A stretch of 7,514 bases of DNA from Bacteroidales bacterium (GTDB taxonomy: Bacteria; Bacteroidota; Bacteroidia; Bacteroidales; P3): positions 1 to 7,514 of the forward strand of contig JAISVE010000117.1 of NCBI GenBank assembly GCA_031271725.1. The letters run 5' to 3'. Position 1 is the stretch's first letter, and the number at the start of each line of letters is the position of its first letter. Position numbers and translations under genes: made by a program. The notes beneath the pieces were generated by a model. It was not told the DNA's origin. It did not search any database and worked only from the letters and a program-made list of their open reading frames with translations. Below are positions 1 to 5,218 of this stretch, piece after piece.

Positions 1-797
1 CAGTGGTCGCTCATAGTTACTTCATCCAAGATTTTGATGTCTTTTATTTTGTTTACAAGGGCGTTTGAGGCTATGAAATAGTCGATGCGCCAGCCGATGT
101 TTTTTGCGCGTGCGTTTGAACGCATACTCCACCAGGTGTATTGTATTTTGTCGGGGTAAAAGTGTCGGAACAGATCTGTCAGTTCATTTTCCATATAGTT
201 GTCGAAGCCTTCGCGTTCCTGTGGAGTGAAGCCTGCGTTTTTTACGTTCTGTTTGGGATTTGCAAGGTCAATTTCCTTGTGCGCTACATTGAGGTCGCCA
301 CAGAGGATTATCGGTTTTTTGTTTTCCAAAAATTTGAGATATTCGAGCAGTTTTTTATCCCAAATATCATGCCTGAATGTAAGGCGCGAGAGGTCGGTTT
401 TGGCGTTGGGAACGTAAGCGGTTATAAGGTAGAAATTGGGGAGTTCAAGGGTGATAAGGCGTCCTTCGCGATTGGCATTGCCGTAAGTATCGGTGAAAAT
501 GTTTTGTGTAGAATCCTGTGTTGCAGTCTGCGCTTTCAGCATATTATCGAAATCGAGATTTACAGAAAGGGGCGGAATTTTTGTAAATATTGCAGTTCCG
601 CTGTAACCCTTTTTCTCTGCTGAATTTATATAGCATTGATAGCCCAATTCCTCAAAGGCAAAAATATCTATTTGCTCTTTTTGTGCTTTTATTTCCTGCA
701 AACAAATTACATCAGGATTTTCCGCTTGCAACCATTCCATAAAGCCTTTGTTCAAAACTGAGCGTATGCCGTTTACATTGTATGTGATTATTTTCAT
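1..797 (-). CDS. xth: Exodeoxyribonuclease III (AP endonuclease), 3' end cut by window edge
   Basis: Exonuclease III acts in base-excision repair in the cytoplasm. It cuts DNA at abasic sites and degrades one strand 3'->5', using a metal-dependent EEP-fold active site. I translated 265 codons with no stop. The start MKIITYNVNGIR is the standard family opening. Active-site motifs appear in order: N7 (NVNG), E35 (LQEIK), D168 and N170 (GDLNVAH), D239 (GWRIDYF) and S263-D264-H265, the catalytic histidine, which is the last complete codon. Family members are usually about 250-270 residues, so only a few C-terminal residues should be missing. The start lies 4 bp after the stop of the PepSY-like lipoprotein gene on the same strand, so it is probably cotranscribed with it, although the functions look unrelated. 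No obvious Shine-Dalgarno is present, only an A-rich leader. Identification is very secure; the operon link is inference. Confidence 0.96.
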   Translation of the reverse strand, partial: MKIITYNVNGIRSVLNKGFMEWLQAENPDVICLQEIKAQKEQIDIFAFEELGYQCYINSAEKKGYSGTAIFTKIPPLSVNLDFDNMLKAQTATQDSTQNIFTDTYGNANREGRLITLELPNFYLITAYVPNAKTDLSRLTFRHDIWDKKLLEYLKFLENKKPIILCGDLNVAHKEIDLANPKQNVKNAGFTPQEREGFDNYMENELTDLFRHFYPDKIQYTWWSMRSNARAKNIGWRIDYFIASNALVNKIKDIKILDEVTMSDH

Positions 798-801
798 TTT
801 T

Positions 802-1248
802 TTAATCGTCAAATTTTATAAACTTACCACTTGAATTAAATTCAATTTCAATGTCGTTGTTCAAACCGATGTCGTAGCCGTAACTTTCCTTGTTTACCTT
901 TGTGATTTCCATGTCGGGATAAGTTTGGTTCACGTATTGCAGTATGCCGGCGGGAAGCAAATCCAGTATGCTTTGGGGTACAGCTTTCAGATGTCCTTCA
1001 ACTTCATCCCAATCTCCTTTTCTACTGAAATCAATTTCAAATCCATTTTCCAGATATACAGTATAACTTCTGTTAAAGCCGTCAATATCCTTAATGATAT
1101 GCGTAGTTGCCGTTCCGTTGAAATGAGTTTTTAGAAACTGTTTGCTTAATGCGGGAAGTTTTGATTCTTCAATAATTTTTTCATCCTCGCAAGAGATGAA
1201 CATTGACGCAGCAAACAGTAGTGCTGCAGTGTAAAATATTTTTTTCAT
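802..1248 (-). CDS. PepSY-like (DUF2874 / BLIP-like) lipoprotein
   Basis: This is a 148-residue exported protein. Residues 1-19 form a lipoprotein signal peptide (MKK, a hydrophobic stretch, then FISC), with C20 as the likely lipidated cysteine. The residues just after it are E-D-E, resembling the acidic signals that send lipoproteins to the cell surface in Bacteroidota, so surface exposure is plausible. The mature part looks like two PepSY-like units of one helix plus beta strands: about residues 33-90 (LSKQFLKTHF ... YTVYLENGFEIDFSRKGDW) and 98-148 (ILQYVNQTYPDMEITKV ... IEIEFNSSGKFIKFDD). This pattern fits the beta-lactamase-inhibitor-like PepSY family common in Bacteroidota, whose biochemical role is not established. 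The upstream neighbour, 19 bp away, is a second PepSY-like protein, and xth starts 4 bp downstream. A role as a periplasmic or surface partner of the nearby sensor kinase is inference only. Confidence 0.85.
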   Translation of the reverse strand: MKKIFYTAALLFAASMFISCEDEKIIEESKLPALSKQFLKTHFNGTATTHIIKDIDGFNRSYTVYLENGFEIDFSRKGDWDEVEGHLKAVPQSILDLLPAGILQYVNQTYPDMEITKVNKESYGYDIGLNNDIEIEFNSSGKFIKFDD

Positions 1249-1267
1249 AGTTATATAATTTAATGTA

Positions 1268-1783
1268 TTAATAATCGACTTTTTCGCTAATCAGTTTGCC
1301 TTCATTTGTTACTAATACAGTAACTTCCGTATCCTTAAATTCCATTTCAATTTTGTAAAAAGTTTCTGTGCCTTTCACAATTTTTTGTATATCTTTAAAA
1401 CTGAATTTCGGATACTTTGATTCTGCCGCAGTTTTGACAATTGCAGGTATTTCCTTTTCGTGAATTTCTTTTTTATACATTAATAAATTTCCCTCTTTGT
1501 CGTAAAATGCTTCAAAATCGCGGAATTTTATTTCAAAGTCTGCTTCGTAAATTTCATTGTCGGTTTCCCATTCAGCATTGGCTGTATAGGAGAAGTCCTG
1601 TTGATTTTTTTTCTGCAAAATGTCATCCGGCCAAACATCGTGGTGACGTGCTTTTTTGTAGTTTTGAATCAATGTCGTAATTTCCTTGTCGGAATACTTC
1701 GTAGAGATAACAGGGTTTTGGGCACATAGAGCAGATAACATTCCGCTTATCAATGCTAACGATAAAATTAATTTTTTTTTCAT
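1268..1783 (-). CDS. Exported PepSY-like (DUF2874 / BLIP-like) protein
   Basis: This is a 171-residue protein. Residues 1-21 are a Sec signal peptide (MKKK, then a hydrophobic core) with probable signal peptidase I cleavage at ALCA-QN; the cysteine at 20 is not in a good lipobox. The mature chain carries two PepSY-like units. The first is about residues 35-107, ending in the strand pattern YEADFEIKF ... FYDKEGNLLMYKK. The second is about 110-171, with helix IPAIVKTAAESKYP and strands FYKIEMEF and VTVLVTNEGKLISE. It is the first gene after the kinase-regulator pair and is separated from it by 184 bp containing a promoter-like element and direct repeats, so it probably has its own regulated promoter and is cotranscribed with the lipoprotein gene 19 bp downstream. 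Its function is unknown; binding a ligand or protein in the periplasm is the usual guess for this family. Confidence 0.85.
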   Translation of the reverse strand: MKKKLILSLALISGMLSALCAQNPVISTKYSDKEITTLIQNYKKARHHDVWPDDILQKKNQQDFSYTANAEWETDNEIYEADFEIKFRDFEAFYDKEGNLLMYKKEIHEKEIPAIVKTAAESKYPKFSFKDIQKIVKGTETFYKIEMEFKDTEVTVLVTNEGKLISEKVDY

Positions 1784-1813
1784 ATCTGTGTAATTTTTGT
1801 TATATATTTTCTA

Positions 1814-1821
1814 CAAAAATA
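1814..1821 (-). promoter_or_regulatory. Candidate -7 promoter element for the PepSY gene pair
   Basis: Read on the minus strand this is TATTTTTG, a perfect match to the Bacteroidota -7 consensus TAnnTTTG, 30 bp upstream of the ATG at 1783. No TTTG -33 element is present at the expected spacing of about 20 bp; that position is occupied by the 10-bp repeats at 1836-1865. This is the layout expected of an activator-dependent promoter. The element is AT-rich, so chance occurrence cannot be excluded. Confidence 0.5.
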
Positions 1822-1835
1822 GTTTTCAATTCCGG

Positions 1836-1865
1836 AAAAAATCCGAAAAAATCCGAAAAAATCCG
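1836..1865 (-). repeat. Three perfect 10-bp direct repeats, candidate response-regulator operator
   Basis: On the minus strand the unit CGGATTTTTT occurs three times in a row without mismatch. The block is bounded on both sides by a CCGG palindrome (TTCCGGAA at 1830-1837 and TCCGGA at 1862-1867). It sits 15-44 bp upstream of the candidate -7 element at 1814-1821 and 53-82 bp upstream of the PepSY start codon. OmpR/PhoB-family regulators bind direct repeats spaced by about one helical turn (10-11 bp), and the gene pair just upstream on this strand encodes such a regulator. Binding by that regulator is inference. A simple A-tract microsatellite is the alternative. Confidence 0.6.
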
Positions 1866-1885
1866 GAAGATTTATTAGGTGATTT

Positions 1886-1901
1886 TTTTACAAAAGTAAA
1901 A
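1886..1901. other. Small AT-rich inverted repeat containing a second -7-like element
   Basis: TTTTAC and GTAAAA form a 6-bp inverted repeat around an AAAA loop. The minus-strand reading of 1891-1898 is TACTTTTG, another perfect TAnnTTTG match, 108 bp upstream of the PepSY start. If used, it would place the 10-bp repeats downstream of the transcription start. No GC-rich stem or trailing T run is present on either strand, so this is a poor terminator candidate for the kinase gene. Confidence 0.25.
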
Positions 1902-1923
1902 GCCAATTCTGTAAACATTTTGG

Positions 1924-1961
1924 AAACTTTGTCCTTTAAGCCAAACTTTGAAAAAACTTTG
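1924..1961. repeat. Three copies of AAACTTTG just past the kinase gene
   Basis: The octamer AAACTTTG occurs at 1924-1931, 1943-1950 and 1954-1961. The middle copy extends to the odd palindrome CAAA-C-TTTG. Start-to-start spacings are 19 and 11 bp. The block lies within 45 bp of the kinase stop codon, in the gap before the PepSY promoter. Its function is not known; it may be a protein-binding site or low-complexity sequence. Confidence 0.35.
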
Positions 1962-1967
1962 TACTTT

Positions 1968-3269
1968 TTAGAAGTTTAAGATAAAAATATGCTTGCCTGC
2001 TTCCTTATCCGCTTCCTTGCCTGCTTCCGCTTCAAAGCGATATTCAATCCTGATTTTATACAAATCAACAATTGATTTTACAATGGAAAGCCCTATGCCG
2101 GACGATTTGGAAGCAAAGGTTGTTTGGTGACTGTTGTAGCGAGTGAAAATATCTTCCAAAGGATGAACGCCTGTATTGGCAATTATTATGCGTGATGAAG
2201 TTGATGTGATTTCTATTTTACCGCCATGTATGTTGTGGGTGGTGGCGTTTTTAATCAGATTGGTAAAAAGAATATGTACTAGGTCTGCATTCATTTCTTT
2301 TTCGAGAGTTTGTTTTTTCTCAAATGTAACGGTAATTTCCTTGTAGTCTATAAAGTCGGAAAGCTCATCAAGCACTTCTTGTATCTCTTTGCTCAGATCT
2401 ATTTTTTGTGAACCTGTAAATTGATTGTTTTTAATTTTTGAAAGCAATAGAAGCGAAGAGTTAAGCCGTTTCATTCTGCTTAGAATACTTGCTAATTCTG
2501 TAAGTTCTTTGATGTAGGTTTCATCTTTTTGATACTTTCCAATTAACAGTTCGAGTTTTGCAATTGCAACCGCAAGCGGAGTTTGCAGCTCATGCGAACA
2601 ATTCTCGATAAATTCTTTCTGCTCTGTAAAGATGTTTATATTTTTTGAAATTAATTCATGAACGGTAGCATTAAGTTGTGCATATTCCGTAATTTCGGTT
2701 TTGGGTAAAACAATATTTTTGCTGTTATCAACACGAAAACGTTTAAGCTCATTTAACAATTGATAAAATGGTTTATTGGCGCGCGATACAATAAATTTGC
2801 TCACAGAAATAAGTGTGATAATTAACACAACTAATAATCCTGAAGTCAAGTATAATATGTTTTCAATTATATCGTTTGTTTCTACTGTTGAAGTGAAAAA
2901 TTGAAGTTGATAATATTTGCCGTTCTGCTCGCAATAGAATGCCGAAGTGAGCATTCGCACTTCTTCATCTTCGAGTTCGGTTGTGAAATAAACTTTAGTT
3001 GTTTGAAAATTTTCGATTATATGTTCTGCCTGCTCAAAAGTAATTTCTTTAATTCGCAGATTGAGCGGTTGCTCTTCTTCCATATTTTCGGCAAAACCCT
3101 TAGTGGTGTTTGCCTTTAATACAAATTCCTGTTTAAGATTTATCAAACCTTCATCATTACCCAAATGAATTTCCCGCATTTGCATCCACAAAAAAACGCC
3201 GCCCCACAGCAACATTATTACCGCAAAAAATACCGTAATTCTTCTTATGAGAAAGTTGATCAGTTTCAT
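1968..3269 (-). CDS. Membrane sensor histidine kinase
   Basis: This 433-residue inner-membrane kinase autophosphorylates on histidine and passes the phosphate to its partner regulator. TM1 is about residues 11-29. The periplasmic sensor spans about 30-137 and matches no domain I recognise. TM2 is about 138-157. A linker leads to the HisKA dimerisation helices, with the H-box SHELQTPLA and H226 as the phosphorylation site. The HATPase_c domain shows an N-box (NLIKNA, N337-N341), a G1 box reading ANTG (365-367, Asn in place of the usual Asp), an F-box-like IFTRYNS and a G2 box GIGLSIVKS (391-399). The last hairpin loop holds an unusual EAGK-type repeat (413-426). The start is 4 bp after the response-regulator stop, so the two form an operon with the regulator first. 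Kinase identity is very secure; the stimulus is unknown, and an envelope signal is a guess. Confidence 0.96.
   Translation of the reverse strand: MKLINFLIRRITVFFAVIMLLWGGVFLWMQMREIHLGNDEGLINLKQEFVLKANTTKGFAENMEEEQPLNLRIKEITFEQAEHIIENFQTTKVYFTTELEDEEVRMLTSAFYCEQNGKYYQLQFFTSTVETNDIIENILYLTSGLLVVLIITLISVSKFIVSRANKPFYQLLNELKRFRVDNSKNIVLPKTEITEYAQLNATVHELISKNINIFTEQKEFIENCSHELQTPLAVAIAKLELLIGKYQKDETYIKELTELASILSRMKRLNSSLLLLSKIKNNQFTGSQKIDLSKEIQEVLDELSDFIDYKEITVTFEKKQTLEKEMNADLVHILFTNLIKNATTHNIHGGKIEITSTSSRIIIANTGVHPLEDIFTRYNSHQTTFASKSSGIGLSIVKSIVDLYKIRIEYRFEAEAGKEADKEAGKHIFILNF
1992..2033 (-). repeat. In-frame 12-bp tandem repeat in the kinase C-terminus
   Basis: The coding-strand unit GAAGCAGGCAAG is present at 1992-2003 and 2016-2027, with a variant GAAGCGGATAAG between them at 2004-2015 and a half unit GAAGCG at 2028-2033. 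It encodes EA-EAGK-EADK-EAGK, residues 413-426. Flanking residues (IEYRFE before, HIFILNF after) are ordinary final beta-strand sequence of a HATPase domain, so the repeat appears to be an insertion in the connecting loop. Because the unit is 12 bp, copy-number change would keep the reading frame. Confidence 0.8.
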
Positions 3270-3273
3270 ACTA

Positions 3274-3957
3274 TTATTGCGTTTTGTATGTTAGTTTATA
3301 TCCTGCTCCATATACATTTTCAACTTCAATTTCGGAGAAAGCGTTTTTAAGTTTTTTGCGCAGATTTTTAATTTGCGAATAAATAAAGTCGAAACTGTCT
3401 GCCATATCAATATTGTCACCCCAAACATATTCTGCAACATTTTCTTTTGTGATCAATTTATTGGGATTGTTTATAAAGAGTGAAAGTATGTCAAATTCTT
3501 TTCTGTTTAAATTTAGACTTTCTCCATTTACAATTATCTGTCGATTAAAAAAGTCGAATTTAGTATTTCCTATTTCTGTGAATTGTTGTCCTTCCTGCTG
3601 TTTTCGGCGGAAAACGGCTTTGATTCGAGCGTGCAGTTCCGCAAGATGAAATGGTTTTGTCAAGTAGTCGTCTGCTCCCATATCAAGCCCCTTTACTTTG
3701 TTGTCAAGTGAATTGTTTGCGGAAATAATAATTACGTTGGCAATTCTGTTTTCTTTTTTCAGTGTTTCGAGAAGATTTATGCCGTTGCCGTCAGGCAAGT
3801 TAATGTCAAGCAGAATGCAATCGTAATCGTAAAGCAGTATCTTCTCGTGGGCGGTTTTGTAGTCGGATGCTTTTTCTACAATATATTTTTCGGTTGACAG
3901 AAATTCTTCTATCGACCTTAAAAGCTTGATTTCATCTTCTACAATCAGTATTTTCAT
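3274..3957 (-). CDS. OmpR/PhoB-family response regulator
   Basis: This 227-residue cytoplasmic transcription factor pairs with the kinase encoded 4 bp downstream. The receiver domain (about 1-118) has the acidic pocket E7-D8, phosphoacceptor D51 (ILLDINLPDGNG), the switch residue S79 (VIIISA) and conserved K101 (DDYLTKPF). The C-terminal winged-helix DNA-binding domain (about 127-222) shows the usual LNRKEFDILSLF, the recognition-helix region around DFIYSQIKNLRKKL, and the closing wing VYGAGYKL. Length and domain order are normal for the family. The MKILIVEDE start is standard, and no clear Shine-Dalgarno precedes it. Likely targets, by inference, are the direct repeats at 4011-4043 (own upstream region) and 1836-1865 (PepSY promoter). 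It resembles CusR/QseB-type regulators in general form, but no specific orthologue can be named. Confidence 0.97.
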   Translation of the reverse strand: MKILIVEDEIKLLRSIEEFLSTEKYIVEKASDYKTAHEKILLYDYDCILLDINLPDGNGINLLETLKKENRIANVIIISANNSLDNKVKGLDMGADDYLTKPFHLAELHARIKAVFRRKQQEGQQFTEIGNTKFDFFNRQIIVNGESLNLNRKEFDILSLFINNPNKLITKENVAEYVWGDNIDMADSFDFIYSQIKNLRKKLKNAFSEIEVENVYGAGYKLTYKTQ

Positions 3958-4010
3958 TTTGCGTAATATCGGTGTGATTGGTGATGGGGGAGGATGTTTG
4001 GGTAACAGCC

Positions 4011-4043
4011 TGCCGGTTCGCTGTCGGTTTGTTGTCGGTTCGT
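4011..4043. repeat. Three 11-bp direct repeats, candidate response-regulator operator
   Basis: Read on the plus strand, three adjacent 11-mers follow the pattern TGYCGGTTYGY: 4011-4021, 4022-4032 and 4033-4043. An exact 11-bp period is the hallmark of PhoB/OmpR-type binding sites. The block lies in the divergent gap between the response regulator (start at 3957, 53 bp away) and the DMT gene (start at 4234). Autoregulation of the two-component operon is the simplest inference. The core TCGGTT resembles TCGGAT in the repeats upstream of the PepSY genes. Confidence 0.6.
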
Positions 4044-4110
4044 GATAACGAAGTTAGTAAATATACATGTAATTTTGAAATTCCACACAGACTGATTAAA
4101 ATTCCTATAG

Positions 4111-4118
4111 CAAATTTA
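4111..4118 (-). promoter_or_regulatory. Candidate -7 element for the regulator-kinase operon
   Basis: The minus strand reads TAAATTTG, a perfect TAnnTTTG match 153 bp upstream of the regulator ATG, with no good TTTG -33 element at the expected distance. If used, the leader would be about 145 nt and would contain the 11-bp repeats downstream of the start of transcription. A weaker alternative, TAACTTCG at 4049-4056 (one mismatch), would put the repeats right at the transcription start. Confidence 0.3.
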
Positions 4119-4167
4119 TATTGAAGTTGTCAAGAAATTGTGTGTTACCTGTTTTGCTTGTCGAGTA

Positions 4168-4199
4168 TTTGCTTTTCTCTCTGCTTAATCGTACTTTTG
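4168..4199 (+). promoter_or_regulatory. Bacteroidota-type promoter for the DMT/DUF486 gene
   Basis: TTTG at 4168-4171 (-33) and TACTTTTG at 4192-4199 (-7, perfect TAnnTTTG) are separated by 20 bp, matching the Bacteroidota sigma-A consensus at both elements and in spacing. Transcription should start near 4205, giving a leader of about 28 nt before the ATG at 4234. This is the best promoter in the window. Confidence 0.7.
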
Positions 4200-4233
4200 C
4201 AGGCTTTTTTCAAGCATTAACAAATATCTAAAA

Positions 4234-4602
4234 ATGAAAGCTATATACACTATAATACTGCTTGTGCTGTCAAATATCTTTATGACCTTTGCGTGGTACG
4301 GGCATTTGAAGTTTAAGGAGATGAATTGGTTTGTGGGGCTGCCGTTGATTGCTGTTATTCTTTTAAGTTGGGGCATTGCTCTGTTTGAATATTTCTTTCA
4401 AGTTCCCGCCAACCGCATTGGCTTTGAGGGCAACGGTGGTCCTTTCAGCATTTGGCAATTAAAAGTTATTCAAGAAGTAATTTCATTGTTGGTATTTTCG
4501 TTTTTCACTATTATTGTTTTCAAAAACGAAACTCTTCGTCTAAATCATTTTATCGGTTTTGTGTTTCTGATTTTAGCTGTTTACTTTATATTCAAGAAAT
4601 AA
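4234..4602 (+). CDS. DMT-family small membrane protein (DUF486)
   Basis: This 122-residue inner-membrane protein has four predicted helices: about residues 4-22, 33-53, 76-95 and 103-120. It contains the characteristic DUF486 segments NIFMTFAWYGHLK near the N-terminus and ALFEYFFQVPANRIG in the middle, followed by a short loop rich in Gly and by QLKVIQEVISL. Full length for the family is about 110-120 residues, so the gene is complete. DUF486 proteins are grouped with the drug/metabolite transporter superfamily as half-size, EmrE-like units, but no substrate is established. The gene is transcribed divergently from the two-component operon and has its own strong promoter at 4168-4199. There is no sign that it belongs functionally to the genes downstream, from which it is separated by 104 bp and a second candidate promoter. 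Family assignment is secure; transport function is inferred. Confidence 0.92.
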   Translation: MKAIYTIILLVLSNIFMTFAWYGHLKFKEMNWFVGLPLIAVILLSWGIALFEYFFQVPANRIGFEGNGGPFSIWQLKVIQEVISLLVFSFFTIIVFKNETLRLNHFIGFVFLILAVYFIFKK

Positions 4603-4683
4603 TTTCTGTGAAATATGATTATATTTCTTCTATAAATTCTACAGGATATTTTATCCGTCTGCGTGTAATTTCAAAATTTCGTG

Positions 4684-4691
4684 TATATTTG
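4684..4691 (+). promoter_or_regulatory. Candidate -7 element for the DUF4160-DUF2442-cutC-M81 genes
   Basis: TATATTTG is a perfect TAnnTTTG match 15 bp upstream of the ATG at 4707. No TTTG is present around 4660-4664, so the -33 element is weak. The resulting leader would be only about 10 nt, which is short. In the rest of the 104-bp gap (4603-4706), a 13-bp inverted repeat AGAAAT-A-ATTTCT over the DMT stop codon (4595-4607) is the only other structure, and it lacks a T run. Confidence 0.45.
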
Positions 4692-4706
4692 TGAGATAAA
4701 AGATAT

Positions 4707-4964
4707 ATGCCTCGTATTAGTGAGTTTTACGGATTGTTGATTTTGATGAATTTCAAAGACCACGCACCACCACATTTTCACGTTTGGTATGGTGATTATA
4801 AAGCAATTGTTTCTATTAAAGACGGTATTGTTACAGGTGAAATGCCAAGCCGTGCGTTGAAAATGGTTTTTGAGTGGCTTGAGTTACATAGGGCAGAACT
4901 TTTAGTAGAGTGGGATAAAGCACAAAAAGGTGAGAAGTTAAATACTATTGAGCCGTTAAAATAA
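4707..4964 (+). CDS. DUF4160 domain protein
   Basis: This is an 85-residue soluble protein with no signal peptide or membrane segment. The opening MPRISEFYG and the histidine-rich motif DHAPPHFHVWYGDY (residues 18-31; H19, H23, H25) are the signature of DUF4160, and the length is typical. The later part holds MPSRALKMVFEWLELHRAELLVEWDKA, which looks like a helix packing on a small beta sheet. The biochemical function of the family is not established. The closely spaced histidines suggest a metal site or catalytic centre, but that is inference. The gene is followed after 5 bp by a DUF2442 gene, a pairing that recurs in many bacterial genomes and has the look of a small two-gene module such as a toxin-antitoxin pair. 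No direct evidence for toxicity exists in the sequence. The start is the only sensible one, preceded by an A-rich leader. Confidence 0.9.
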   Translation: MPRISEFYGLLILMNFKDHAPPHFHVWYGDYKAIVSIKDGIVTGEMPSRALKMVFEWLELHRAELLVEWDKAQKGEKLNTIEPLK

Positions 4965-4969
4965 AGGCA

Positions 4970-5200
4970 ATGTTTTTAGAAATAGTAAAGGCAAAATATT
5001 TGGATAATTATCGTATTAGATTAACGTTTAATAACGGTATTACAAAAATTGTTGATTTAGCGGATAAATTGACAGGTGCGGTTTTTGCACCTTTGAAAAA
5101 TGTAGATTACTTCAAAAAATTCAATATAAAATACAATACAATAGAATGGGAAAACGGTGCTGATTACGCTCCTGAATATTTGTATGAAATAGGAACTTAA
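4970..5200 (+). CDS. DUF2442 domain protein
   Basis: This is a 76-residue soluble protein. The N-terminal strands (ILEIV-like start, YRIRLTFNNGITKIVDL at about 14-30) and the closing signature IEWENGADYAPEYLYE (about 58-73) match DUF2442, whose members typically end W-x-NGADxAPExLYE. The length fits a stand-alone DUF2442 domain; there is no extra helix-turn-helix domain of the kind some members carry at the C-terminus. It lies 5 bp after the DUF4160 gene, so the two are almost certainly cotranscribed, and 18 bp before cutC. The function is unknown. As partner of DUF4160 it may be the regulator or antitoxin half of a small module, but this rests only on gene arrangement. The family call is secure from the C-terminal motif. 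Confidence 0.9.
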   Translation: MFLEIVKAKYLDNYRIRLTFNNGITKIVDLADKLTGAVFAPLKNVDYFKKFNIKYNTIEWENGADYAPEYLYEIGT

Positions 5201-5218
5201 ATTGTGAAGCAATAAAAT

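Noticed and set aside
141..623. 160-codon open frame on the plus strand
   Set aside because: Lies wholly antisense to xth, whose catalytic motifs are intact; the translation has no recognisable domain.
1836..1865. CRISPR array
   Set aside because: The repeat unit is 10 bp and tandem with no spacers, and no cas gene is present.
1886..1901. Rho-independent terminator after the kinase gene
   Set aside because: The stem is only 6 AT-rich pairs and has no T run following it in either direction.
1797..1979. 60-codon plus-strand frame between the PepSY and kinase genes
   Set aside because: Starts with TTG, is Lys/Asn/Phe-rich as expected from AT-rich DNA, and runs across the direct repeats; better explained as regulatory intergenic sequence.
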